From contig NZ_NTFY01000074.1 in the NCBI RefSeq assembly GCF_002289565.1, positions 22,966 to 86,965 of the forward strand: a stretch of 64,000 nt of DNA. The letters run 5' to 3'. The notes below the pieces were generated by a model, which saw nothing but the letters and a program-made list of their open reading frames with translations, was not told the origin of the DNA and did not search any database. Below, piece after piece: positions 1 through 10,200 of this stretch (within the stretch, counting starts at the first letter, position 1; every line of letters begins with the position of its first letter). The position numbers and the translations under genes were made by a program. Source of the DNA: Rhodopirellula sp. SM50 (lineage in GTDB: Bacteria; Planctomycetota; Planctomycetia; Pirellulales; Pirellulaceae).

Positions 1-648
1 TCGAATCATCTCACACGCGTCGGCAATTCGCAGCTTTCCGCAACGTGCAGCGATCTCGGACAGCGTCAGACCGTTCACACGCTCCATCACCAGGAACTGC
101 GTTCCGTTGTGTTCGGTGGCACTAAATGCACACACGATATTATGGTGACTGAGCTGTCCGATTGCCGCCATCTCGCGCTGGAACCGCTTTAGGACCTGCG
201 GGTTCACGTTCGTCAGAATCTTGATCGCGACGGGGCGATTGAATCGATGGTGGACGGCATCATAGACGGCACCCATTCCGCCGCGTCCGAGCAATCCGAC
301 AACGCTGTAGCCTGGGAATTCGGGAAACGCGTGAGCGTGAGGCTCAGGCGGGCGTACTGACACGCTGGCGCCGAAATGTTTCGCGTCAACGTCACCGTCG
401 AAGTTGTCAAGTTGATCACCCACCGCTTGCACGAGTCCGGCGGCGATCCGATTCCAGCCCTCGTCGTCGCGTTGGGCGTCGTCCCGACCGGCGGCAGCCG
501 CCCATTCAGATTCATCGGCTCGATCGGCCAAGCGTTGCTGGCACGCAGCGCAATCTTCAATGTGATCTTCGCAAGCGGTGTATTGTTCGCCATCGAGATC
601 ACCCCGACGCAATGCATCGAGTTGCTCATTCGTCAGGCACCGGTTCAT
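1..648 (-). CDS. Ser/Thr protein kinase with N-terminal zinc-finger domain (partial, 3' end outside window)
   Basis: The reading frame stays open from an ATG at 648 to the window edge (216 codons). Residues ~1-40 form an anti-sigma-type zinc-finger domain with an HxxxCxxC signature (about H29, C33, C36). A protein-kinase N-lobe starts near residue 113, with a glycine-rich loop (GLLGRGGMGAVYDA) and the lysine of VAIKIL near 142. The catalytic and activation loops lie beyond the window. The start is chosen because the zinc-finger domain begins immediately after it and because it lies 5 bp after the stop of the upstream kinase-like gene, which implies co-transcription. In planctomycetes such proteins are thought to couple ECF sigma factors to phosphorylation; here that is inference from the neighbouring sigma gene. 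The kinase assignment is firm, the regulatory partner is not known. Confidence 0.88.
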   Translation of the reverse strand, partial: MNRCLTNEQLDALRRGDLDGEQYTACEDHIEDCAACQQRLADRADESEWAAAAGRDDAQRDDEGWNRIAAGLVQAVGDQLDNFDGDVDAKHFGASVSVRPPEPHAHAFPEFPGYSVVGLLGRGGMGAVYDAVHHRFNRPVAIKILTNVNPQVLKRFQREMAAIGQLSHHNIVCAFSATEHNGTQFLVMERVNGLTLSEIAARCGKLRIADACEMIR

Positions 649-653
649 GACGG

Positions 654-2492
654 CTAATTCCCCGGTCGCAGTCGATCGTGCCCGTGATAGACCGCGATCG
701 ACGGATGCGACTGCGCATAGTCTTGTAGTCTGTCAACCGAAAGCGTTGGTCCGTCGAGGTGCAGTTCACGCAATGCGGTCAGCTCACCGAGCGATTCAAA
801 GATGGCGTCGGAACATCGACTGAGATTCAGCTTCCGCAAGGGGCGCATCGACGGCAACGCGTGGCGATCGGCAGAAGTCAATTCGAGCTCGAGCAGCACC
901 AGTTGGTTCAGCGGCAAATCCGACAACGGCGCAATTCCCGAATCGCTGCCTTTCCATTTCGACTGATCGAAATTCATGTAGAGCGATTGCAACCGTTTCA
1001 TTTTCGCGATCGACTCGAACACGTCGCCACGAAAGTCGCCCGTGATCAGCAGTGTCCCGAGATTCGGGAATCCACGGACGATCTCATCGGTACTCTCGGG
1101 TGTCAGCCGCGAGAGATCGAGTCTTTGCAGATGGTGCATTCCCGCCAGGGCACGAACCTTTTCCGGCGTGACGACATCATCGCCGACGCCGAGATATTCG
1201 AGATCGGTCAGCAACGTCATCGCTCGATACGCACGTTCTGTCAGTCTCCGGCTCTCGGCGCGAAAGTAGCCGACTTTCCACTTCGTGGACTCCACGAGGC
1301 GAAGCCGATCGATCAATCCCGTGACATCGTCATCGCTTGAGACGTGAATGGCAAAGCTGCCGCCCAGGAAATCGCACTCGCCGTTGCGTTCGCTGAGCCA
1401 CATGCGCAGCGGATGCTTGCCAACGTCAAGGGCCGCCGAGGAAGTTGAAATCGAACGTGTCGCCGCGTCGTTGATCGATCCCGAATGCGGCAAGGCGATC
1501 GGCGCCACCGGATCGAGGGCGATGGCCGCCGATTCCGCGGTCGGAATCCGTGACCGCTCTAGTCCGATGGTGACACCGACGACCGAAAGGGCCAACAACG
1601 AGGAGATCGAGACAGTCAGTGTCGGAAGACTGAGGAACGGCCGGACCAGAGTTCCCCAGCCGCGCTTACGATCGACCGTTTCTCGAAGCCGACGCAAATC
1701 GGCGGCATCGCAAAAGGGGGCGATCGCTTCGGCCACGTCTGACATCCGGTAAAATCCGTCGTCTGAATCCGAGTCGAGCATGCGCCGGAGCACTTCGTCG
1801 ACCGGGGCGGGCACTTCAGGGCGTATCGATCGGACGGAAACGCTCCGCGTTTTGCCTTCCATTGGCCGCTTCGATGTGAGCAGCTGACGAAACGTGCGGC
1901 CGAGATGTTGAATGTCGTCTCGAACCTTCATGACATCCGTTGCGTGCGGCGGCGTGACGCTGAGAATCTTGATCAAACCGTTGCTGCACAGAATCAGGTT
2001 GTCGGGATTCAAGTCGCATCCGATCAGCCCATGCTCGTGAAAGTGCTGGCACCCGTCGGCGACTCGACGAACGACCTCGCATGCATCGGAGATCGCTAGC
2101 GGGCCATGACGCTTCAGGATGGTGGTCAACGTTCGGGCATCGATCCATTCCCTGACCAAATACTTGATCCCGCCGGATTCCCCGGCGTCGAGCGCTCGTA
2201 CGACGATCGGATGGTCGAGTCGTCCGCAAAGTGAGATTTCCTGGTCCAGCAGAGTGGATTCGGCCGCGGATCCCGTCGCGCATTTGATCGCCACCTTTCG
2301 ACGCAACCGCTCGTGAAAGGCTTGGTACGTCGTTGCATGGACCTCGTCGGTCACCTGCCCATCGATACGATAGTCCGGGATCAAAGGCGAGGTCGACGGA
2401 TCGATCCGACCGCGATCCGCCGGGTCTCGATTCGAGGAAGAGACCTTTTCCTCGGAGATGTGCCCCACGGACTGCTGTGACAAGCGATTCAT
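654..2492 (-). CDS. Degenerate protein kinase (pseudokinase) with one TM segment and leucine-rich repeats
   Basis: 612 aa. A kinase fold is recognisable at residues ~40-260: VAIK lysine at 70, a degenerate catalytic loop (HGLIGCDLNPDN, D160 and N165 kept, the HRD arginine lost). The glycine loop lacks GxGxxG and the DFG magnesium motif is replaced by a segment reading KILSVT. Catalysis is therefore doubtful. A hydrophobic stretch at ~288-310 is a likely membrane span, and residues ~390-600 carry leucine-rich repeat patterns (LxxLxLS, LRELHLDG) that would lie outside the membrane. It sits between a zinc-finger protein gene and a full kinase gene on the same strand and is probably part of their operon. 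Inference: a membrane sensor or scaffold using the pseudokinase domain for binding rather than phosphotransfer. Retention of K70, D160 and N165 leaves weak activity possible. Confidence 0.82.
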   Translation of the reverse strand: MNRLSQQSVGHISEEKVSSSNRDPADRGRIDPSTSPLIPDYRIDGQVTDEVHATTYQAFHERLRRKVAIKCATGSAAESTLLDQEISLCGRLDHPIVVRALDAGESGGIKYLVREWIDARTLTTILKRHGPLAISDACEVVRRVADGCQHFHEHGLIGCDLNPDNLILCSNGLIKILSVTPPHATDVMKVRDDIQHLGRTFRQLLTSKRPMEGKTRSVSVRSIRPEVPAPVDEVLRRMLDSDSDDGFYRMSDVAEAIAPFCDAADLRRLRETVDRKRGWGTLVRPFLSLPTLTVSISSLLALSVVGVTIGLERSRIPTAESAAIALDPVAPIALPHSGSINDAATRSISTSSAALDVGKHPLRMWLSERNGECDFLGGSFAIHVSSDDDVTGLIDRLRLVESTKWKVGYFRAESRRLTERAYRAMTLLTDLEYLGVGDDVVTPEKVRALAGMHHLQRLDLSRLTPESTDEIVRGFPNLGTLLITGDFRGDVFESIAKMKRLQSLYMNFDQSKWKGSDSGIAPLSDLPLNQLVLLELELTSADRHALPSMRPLRKLNLSRCSDAIFESLGELTALRELHLDGPTLSVDRLQDYAQSHPSIAVYHGHDRLRPGN

Positions 2493-2617
2493 TCGAAGCT
2501 TATCCGAAGCGCTGTACGATCGTACTCAGGTTGACAAGTCCTCACCATTGTAAAGGATTTGAACGGGATGCGGACGGCGATTGTTGTTTTTTGAGGGCTC
2601 GCCGGCAATTCTGACGC

Positions 2618-2911
2618 TCAGGTGCGTTTTCCGTTGTTTGGCGCATGCTTTGCTAAAGCCTTTTCGGCCGACCAGGACTTTTCTGCGACCCGCGCCGCGA
2701 TCGCACCCCAGCCTGCGTGGCCGTCAATCGGTCGACGTACGACCGATTGGATCAACAGCAGATCGAGTTGAATCTGGCATGATTGGCATCCTTCGATGTG
2801 GTTCTCCATCGCGAGGAGACGCGCTTCGTCGGGGTCGCCGTCGACCAGGTCCTGCAACTGCTCTCGCGTGGGACAGGTCTCCCTTCCGCTTGAATCGACT
2901 TCGGTTTTCAT
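2618..2911 (-). CDS. Small zinc-finger protein, anti-sigma-like (zf-HC2 type)
   Basis: 97 aa from an ATG at 2911 preceded by GCAGGA at a suitable distance; the frame is open further upstream but that part is repeat-derived and unlike a protein. Residues ~12-50 contain a helix followed by HxxxCxxC (H38, C42, C45), the zinc-binding signature of anti-sigma-factor zinc fingers. The same domain begins the kinase at the left edge: both read roughly T-x-E-Q-L-x-x-L, then an acidic G-D, then an HIExCxxCQ-type core. No membrane segment follows, so it is not a classical membrane anti-sigma factor. It lies downstream of the ECF sigma gene and 125 bp before the pseudokinase gene. It may bind the sigma factor or supply in trans the zinc-finger domain that the pseudokinase lacks. 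Confidence 0.72.
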   Translation of the reverse strand: MKTEVDSSGRETCPTREQLQDLVDGDPDEARLLAMENHIEGCQSCQIQLDLLLIQSVVRRPIDGHAGWGAIAARVAEKSWSAEKALAKHAPNNGKRT

Positions 2912-3084
2912 CGTGATCCTGCGCGGAATCGGGGAAGGAGCTTGTACGGCGACTCTCGACCATCTGTACGAGAGGGGCGCCTTCAATCTGCGGGAGAAAA
3001 CTGCAGAGAAGCGAATTTGGTCTCTCGAATCGCGATCAGGCGGCCCCCGCAGGAACGCTCGTGCTGTGTCACAGCCTGATTGGA

Positions 3085-3342
3085 GTAACAAGGGATTCAG
3101 CAACCGTTGGTGTCTAGCCTTTAGGCGATTTCCGGTCGCTGCTACGCAGCGACATTGGGCGGCTAAAGCCCAATGCCGCTAAGTTAAGCGTCGTTTCTTT
3201 AGATGAGGGCCCGTAGGCTCGCGCCAAACGGCTGATATTCGTTTGATATCAGCCGGTTCGCGCCAGCGTCCGGACCCCTCATCCATGTTAACTTAGCGGT
3301 ATTGGGCTAAAGCCTGCACACCCACACTTAAGCCCGTGCCAT
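3085..3342. repeat. Interspersed repeat A, interrupted by palindromic element B
   Basis: Positions 3085-3170 and 3315-3342 together match, on the opposite strand, the uninterrupted segment 50590-50704 almost base for base. In this copy the two halves are separated by 144 bp (3171-3314), which contain element B and a repeat of the junction bases (attggg..ctaaagcc). A shorter 3' fragment of the same family is at 35985-36016. The family contains its own small palindrome (tcgctgctacgcagcga, centred near 3143). It lies in the gap between the zinc-finger gene and the sigma gene, and no coding function is seen. Confidence 0.85.
3170..3305. mobile_element. Small palindromic (MITE-like) element B
   Basis: 136 bp bounded by 18-bp terminal inverted repeats (3170-3187 and 3288-3305, 17 of 18 paired). 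Inside there are further nested arms (gatgaggg/ccctcatc and ggctgatat/atatcagcc), so the single strand can fold into one long hairpin. It has no coding capacity. It splits a copy of repeat A and is flanked by a duplication of the junction bases, which is what a non-autonomous transposable element leaves. A 31-bp perfect piece of its arm is found in inverse orientation at 63882-63912. Confidence 0.75.
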
Positions 3343-3360
3343 CGGCGGCACCCGGTGACT

Positions 3361-3990
3361 TCACCGCGAATGGCCATCCGCGGACAGACGCGACATTTCT
3401 CGTGCTTCCATCGCTTGGACTTCCGCGTTAATCAGTTTCTGAACTTGGCTTCGCGTGGTGTAGACGCTTGCGATCTTCATCCCACATACCGCGGCCACGT
3501 CGATCGCCTTTTGACCTCCATGCGTCAGGCGTTCCCAAGCTTCAAAGCGTTGCGGGGAAACACGTTGCCTGACACGCCGGACCGCCTCGTCGAGCAGTTC
3601 GAGGTCGAACGCGTCGGCCAACTGGTCGGAGAGCTCCCGCCTGGCTTCGACGCTGGAAAGTCGCTCCAGAACTTGATCGCCCCCGACCAGATCGTGTCGT
3701 TCGCGGAAGAAATCGGTCAGGGTGTTCTCGGTGATCCGCCGCAACCATCCCTTAAACGTTTGGCTGCTGTCATATTCGAACGAGCCGAGTCGACGGGCGA
3801 GTTTGAGCAGCACGATCTGCGTCACATCTTCGGCATCACTGTTCTGGAGCTGGCGATGAAGACACCATTGGTAAATTCGATAACCGTATCGGTCGACGAA
3901 TCGGCGCCATGCCGCTTCATCCCGGTCGTTTCTACGAATCCTCAGCAACAAACTGATGTCTGTCGAGGAAGAGTCGGTACCGCTGTCCAT
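3361..3990 (-). CDS. ECF-type RNA polymerase sigma factor
   Basis: 209 aa from an ATG at 3990; earlier in-frame starts would add a basic, non-conserved extension across the promoter region. Region 2 spans ~22-95, with the core-binding and -10-recognising helices around DAEDVTQIVLLKLARRL and a following FKGWLRRITENTLTDFFRER-type segment. Region 4 is at ~150-195 and ends in a helix-turn-helix (AIDVAAVCGMKIASVYTTRSQ). The spacing and absence of regions 1 and 3 fit the extracytoplasmic-function class. It is the first gene of a minus-strand series with the zinc-finger protein and kinases, and is divergent from the giant surface-protein gene. Inference: it is controlled by those neighbours and may drive the giant gene or its own cluster. 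Confidence 0.93.
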   Translation of the reverse strand: MDSGTDSSSTDISLLLRIRRNDRDEAAWRRFVDRYGYRIYQWCLHRQLQNSDAEDVTQIVLLKLARRLGSFEYDSSQTFKGWLRRITENTLTDFFRERHDLVGGDQVLERLSSVEARRELSDQLADAFDLELLDEAVRRVRQRVSPQRFEAWERLTHGGQKAIDVAAVCGMKIASVYTTRSQVQKLINAEVQAMEAREMSRLSADGHSR

Positions 3991-4291
3991 ACGTTTCGCT
4001 AATACGAGAAGACCCCAATGAATCTTAGCACTTTGGCACCAGCGGCTGGCGGTGAACCGAACCGATTTCCGAGTTTTGATCGAGATTTTGAATTTCGGTG
4101 AAAACTGTCCGCCGGCGGAATCGTTAACGCGCCGAATCGTTGGCCGCCATATCACAAAACGTTTCAGAGTTTTTGAGGATGTGCGTCTTTGAGGCGTAGG
4201 TTCCGTCTCCTTCACTCGTAATTCCGTCGGATCAATTCCCCGACGACTTGCGGTCGGGTCGCAGCGCAGGCACGAACACCGAGTGAAAGCC
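3991..4291. promoter_or_regulatory. Divergent intergenic region, sigma factor versus giant gene
   Basis: About 300 bp separate the sigma gene (minus) from the giant gene (plus), so both promoters should be here. I see no clear -35/-10 pair, operator palindrome or strong Shine-Dalgarno. Open frames crossing the region in both directions have no protein-like character. Confidence 0.4.
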
Positions 4292-7200
4292 ATGACAAGA
4301 ACCCTTCAAAACCCTTCAGTCCAACGTCCGCAGGACCATCGAAGGCTTGTCGCGAAGCGTCGGCAATCGCGGCGACGATCGCTGCTCGAAAAGCTGGAAG
4401 ACCGCCACCTGCTGGCCGCTCATCTTGACGACGCACCGATCAGCGAGCCGATTCAAGGGCAACTACTGAGTGTCCTGCAGACGCTCGACCAGGCCGCCGA
4501 TGCCCTGGCGGTCGATCCGCTGCTGGAAACCGAAATCCCGATCGCCGGGCGAAGTCTGAACGATCTGCTCGGGCCGGTTGACTTGTCGAGTGATGCCGAC
4601 TGGGGCGATTTGATACAGTTTGAAACGGTCGCGATCAACTACTTTGCCTCGTTCGACCCTGCCAGTGGCTTGTTTGACACCGCCAATCAAGGCCTCGATC
4701 CGATGGCCAGCGGATTGGCGGCGCAGTTGCAAAGTCACGTCGACATGCACCTTGGTGGTCACTTTGGCGCCAGCCCCGTTGCGACCGTCGAAGGCGGGAT
4801 CGACAGCACGACCGATCAACTGATCTTTCAGATCACGCTGAGCGAAACCGAGACGATTTCGATCCAGCCGTCACTCGACGCGATCGGCAACGAGTGGAAG
4901 GACCTGGGCATTGAATTCGACTCGGCCGCCACCGTCGAGCTGACTTCGACGGCGGACATCGATCTCCAGTTCGGAGTCGGCGTCGACCAACCGACCGGCA
5001 ACGACCCCTTCTTCGACATCAACACGTTCGACATCGGCGCGGCGATCACCGAGACGACCGGCGCGCTCGCCTATTCGATCGGCGGAGGAGCGATCACCGG
5101 GAACGCGTCGATCAATAATCTGCTCGCCGATGTAACTGGCAGTCTTTCCCTGTCCGGTGCGGGATCAATCGCCGACCGAATCACCGTCACCACCGGCAAC
5201 GATGATGTCAACGTCGATCTCGCCTTCAACGACGCGACGCTCTACGCACAGACACTTGCCGCCGCAACCTTCACGGCTAGCGATGCGAATCTTTTCGATG
5301 GCACGGAAGCAACCATCTCGCAAAACACCGTCGCGTTGGAGCTGGATCTTTCCGGGCAACCGTTGATCGATGGCCTGGAAGCACTGGCCGACTGGTTGGA
5401 CGATGCCGTCACGGAAGATCCAGACGACGCCAGTGATCAACAAATCGCGGCGTTAGCATCTAAACTGCCGTTGATCAATCGCAGTCTCGGTGAACTGCTG
5501 ACCGAGTCCTCCAACCGTTCTTTCACGGACGCGGTGCTGACCACGCCGACCGTCAATGGCGACTTCCAAGAATTCACGGCCACGCTGACCGGCGACGCGG
5601 CAACCCAGGGCATCTCCACCCATTCGCTTGCCCGTTTCAAAGCGACCAGCGGCGATTACCTGCCGGCCGAGGTGGCTCACGTTGAAGGTAAGGTCGTGAC
5701 CCTCCGCTACGACGCCGCGCGAAGCGACGCGCCGGACACGACGACACCCGAAATCGAATTCTCCATCGGTGGATCACTCGGCGAATCACTCCGTGCCGCG
5801 CTCGAACGCTATCACGATAGCGACTCGGTACCGGCGCTGGGCACCGTGCTGACCGATCTGCAAACAACACTCGGCATCAACACGGGGGCGATTGCGTACG
5901 ACCAGGCGACCAAAACGCTTTCACTGGTTCCAACTTTCAGTCCGGCACCACTACAACTCCCAGTTCGACTGGACTTCACCGATCAGGTCGACGGTCTCGA
6001 GTCTGACGCCGAATTCACGCTGAGCGCCACGCCAACGTTCACGTTGCCGCTCCAAATTGATCTCACGCAGGGCGTCAACGACGGCGATCGAGTGTCCGTC
6101 GTCAACGACACGAACCCCGAAGTCAGTATCCAGCTTTCTGCCGCATTGGATGATCCGTCGTTAGTCGCTTCTCACAACTTGATGAAAGGCATCATCGCGG
6201 AAACGACGGCCAACTCGGGCATCGTCCTCAACACGACCATTGACCTCAGCTTGGAAAATGCGGGTGGCGTCGCCATCAACGAGTTGACCGAGAGTAATCA
6301 GTCTTTCCTGCAGACCTCGATCAGCGGATCGATAGATATCCCATCCCTGTCACTCACGCCAACGGGACTCACCGGCGCCGTCGGGTCGCTGGACATTCAA
6401 ACCACCAGCGACGGCACGAACACGGGCGTGATGAACTTCACCGGCTTCGATTCCGATGGAGACGGGTTTGTCGATTCGGTTGGTGGCCTGCAAGCAATTG
6501 CTGTGGGCGGCTTCAAATCCTTCGAAGACCTCGCCGCGACGGACTTGCTGCAGATGGTCGTCGAGCTCGGTGACGCGATCGAGTCGGTTGCCGGCAAGCT
6601 GGACGTGCCCGGCGGCATCCCCTTTGTCGACGAAACGATCAACACCATCGTCAGCTTCACCGATCAGACCTCGGCGCTGGGAAGTCTGCTGTTCGATCGC
6701 GCCCAGGTGATCGGCGAAAGCGAAATCGCGGCGACGACCGGCGTGCTGCCCGAAGACGTCACGTTCCTGGTTCGGATTGAAGACCAGGATCCGGTGTTCG
6801 TCACGGTTTTGGCCAGTCAGACGAGCAGCAACACGTCCATCGACGATCTGTACGCCGACATCAACGCGGCGCTAACGGTGGCGGGTTTGGCCGGCAAGGT
6901 CGCGGCGGTCCGTCCGGCCGGCGACCGCGAAAACCGGCTGCACTTGCAGATCTCTGATCCCGCCGTCGGAACGGCGATCGATATCACCACCCTCGGGATC
7001 ACCGGACAGGCGGCCGCACCCAGCAGCGGTCGACTCGGCGCAGACGTCAATCTGTCGGTCACGATCGATACCAACAACTTCGCTGGCCCCGCGGTCGTCA
7101 ACGTCTCGCTGCCAGCCGCCGACACGCTGTCCAACACGAATCCCGAGGACCTGGTGCGCAGCTTGAACGCGGCAATGGCGGTCGACGTCGGCGACGGCAG

Positions 7201-10200
7201 CTTGCTCAGCAGATACCTCGTCGCGCGGCTGGTTGGCGATCGAATTCAAATCAACGCGGTCAGCTCCACCACCACTTCGGTTGCAATCAGTGGCGGTGAC
7301 AAGCTCGGATTCGATGCCATTCAACCTGCCGATGACAACCCGGCAGCGAGCGTACTCGGTCTGGGGACCTCGCTGTCGGCGATCGCCGAAATGGCCATTG
7401 GCAGCGTTCAAGACCTGGTCGACATTCTCAACGCGCACACGCCCAGCGCGACAACACTGACTTACGACTCAGCGAACAATCGTGTCACTTTCGATTTGAA
7501 ACTCGAGCAGTCGTTCAGCCAACCGATCGACTTGAGCTTCTCCGAATCGACCGATCTCGGTTTTGCCGATTTGAACTTCGGCGGCGGCGCGGATGCGAGT
7601 TTTGACGCCGCGGCGGGCGTGGAGCTTTCGGTCGGTATCGATCTGGACCGCGCCGGTTCGGGCGGCACGATCGATGCGTCGACCACGCTCGTGTCACTCG
7701 GTGAGAGCTTTGCCGTGCACGCGGCGGTGACGTCAACGGCCGCGGCCGACTCATCGGCGGGAACGCTGACGCTGCGACTCGATCGACTCGACGGCAGCAA
7801 CGAAACCGTCAGTGTTTCGCTGGCGGCCGCCGAACTCGATGACAACTTTACCGCCGAAGATTTAAGCTTCGACCTCAATGACACCTTCGCAGCCCAAAGC
7901 AATCCGCTGCGTGCTTCGCTGGATGACGCCGGCAAGCTCGTAATCACCTCGGAGGATGCCAGCGTTCGCGCGGTGACCGTCACCGCAGCGGCGTTCGGGT
8001 TCGCGGGAACCGAGACGAGTACCTCGCCCGACTTGATGATCGTGCTCGCCGATGGCAGTTCGGCAGCCGTCTCGCTCAACAACGCACAAACGCTCGGTGA
8101 CGTGAAAACCGCGATCGAAGCGGCATCGGCAAACCTGGCCGTTTCTTTCGTCGGCGACCAGATTCAGATCACAGACAACAGCACACCGGTCGATGACGCC
8201 CGGATGAAGATCACTAATGCCGCCGGGTCAATGGCCGCGACGGGACTGGGCATTCAGTTCACCGCGCTAGCAGATGACGACGAAGCGACCTCCTTCGATG
8301 ACACCACGACGATCCGCGGCGACAACCTGCTGCTGGGCGAGTTGACCGATCAATTTTTCATCGACACGTCCAGCACCCGCGTTTACGCCGGCGCCGAGAT
8401 CAACGCGTCGGACATCCATCTGACCGCTTCGGTCGGTTTCCTGGAATTGGGGGTCGTCGGCGGATCGATCTCCAATAGTGATGCGGGCAAAACCGGCCTG
8501 GGCATCGATGCCGAATTGTCATTAGCCGACAACGGCGACGGCGATGGGCTGCTTCGCTTGAGTGATTTTGCCAGCGGTGGTATCGCGACGGCCATGGATG
8601 CGGTTACGCCGACGTTCGGCTACGGCGGCACGGTCACGCTGCCGCTAAGCATTCCGCTGATGCCGGGCGAGTCACCGGTACTTGAACTGACGCTGATCGC
8701 TGATGCCGGCGACGCGACGCGGCCCGACCTGTCGGTCAACGCGCCGAACCTGCAAGGTTTGATCGGTGACTTTTCGAACCTCTCGATCGCGGATCTGCCC
8801 GCGATGCTCCGCGAAGTGGTCAGCCTGTTGTCCTCCAGCGAGATTTCGGGACTCAACACCGTCATCCCCGGCATCAACCAGTCGCCCAACGACCTGCTGA
8901 AGTTCACCGACTCGCTGCTTGAAGCGGCTGACAATCTGATCGATCAAATCAACATCGACACGATCGTCGGTCTGATCGAACAAGCCGAACAGGCGGTCAA
9001 TTTGCTCGACGCGGCAAACGAGCAAATCGAGTCGCTGACCGCGGCGCTGCAGCGGTTGACCTCGGCGGTCGGCGAAGTCCGATCCGCTGGCACCAGCAGC
9101 ATCGGTCGGCTGGTTTCAGCCTTCACCCATTTGAAGTCGGAGCTTACCGCTGCGGCAGACGCCGGTGTTGACGTCTCATCGCTGACGGATCTTCGGTCAC
9201 AGCTTGCCGACGAGATCCTGTTTACCGACCGCGCCGCCAAACTGCTTGAAACCGCGATCAATGACGCCATCGCCGATGCGCTCGGCGCAGTCACCGGTGA
9301 CCTGCCGGTCAGTGTCAGCGCCGAGATCGTCGACGGCAACGGCGCAGCCGCCGGTTATCACCCGGTCGTCAAGCTGGGCATCGGCATCAACCCGACCGTC
9401 ACCCAAAACGTCGGATTCGATCTGCCGCTTCCCGAACTCGGACCGCTGACCGTCAACTCGTCGGGCGATCTGGCGGTCACGCTCGGTGGCAAGATGCAGT
9501 TGGACGTCGGCTTCAATTTCAACACGTTGACACCGTACGTTTTTCCTTTCGATGACGGCGGTAACACCGATCCGAGCGACGACACCGGCACGCACTTCGC
9601 CTTGACCGCTGCGATCGATGCGGCACTGAACCTGAATGCGGCGATCGGCGGACTGAACGCGGGGCTCAGCGGAACGGCGTCGCTGGCCGCCGCCAGTGAC
9701 AACACGCTGCCGGCCAGCATCACGGTTTCGATCAACGAAAACGCTGCGCCGTCGGACGGCAACACGATCATGGGCATCCCGATCGCGCAGCTGCTGGGCT
9801 CCCCGGCAGCGGGTTTCAGCTTCGCACTCGACGGCGCCGTTGACACGACGCTCGACGCGACGATCGCCGGACTGAACGTCGCCGATGCGATCGACATCGA
9901 CTTTGACCTCAACTCGCCTTCACCGACGATCAACTTCGACAACCTCAAGACCGCGGTCAACGATTACTTCGCGGGCTTGACCGACCTGAGCAGCATGAGC
10001 CTCGACCAACTGATCGGCGGCACCCGCGCCGTGCTAAACACGATCGAGTCGGGACTCTCGTCGGACTTGCTGACTTCGTTGCCGCTGATCGGGGAAGGCG
10101 TCGATTTGAGCAACAGCTTCATCGGCGAACTGCAAGACCTGGTCGATCAGTTCGAAACGCTGGTCAACTCGACCGAGAACGGTGTCGACGCGCTCGTCGG

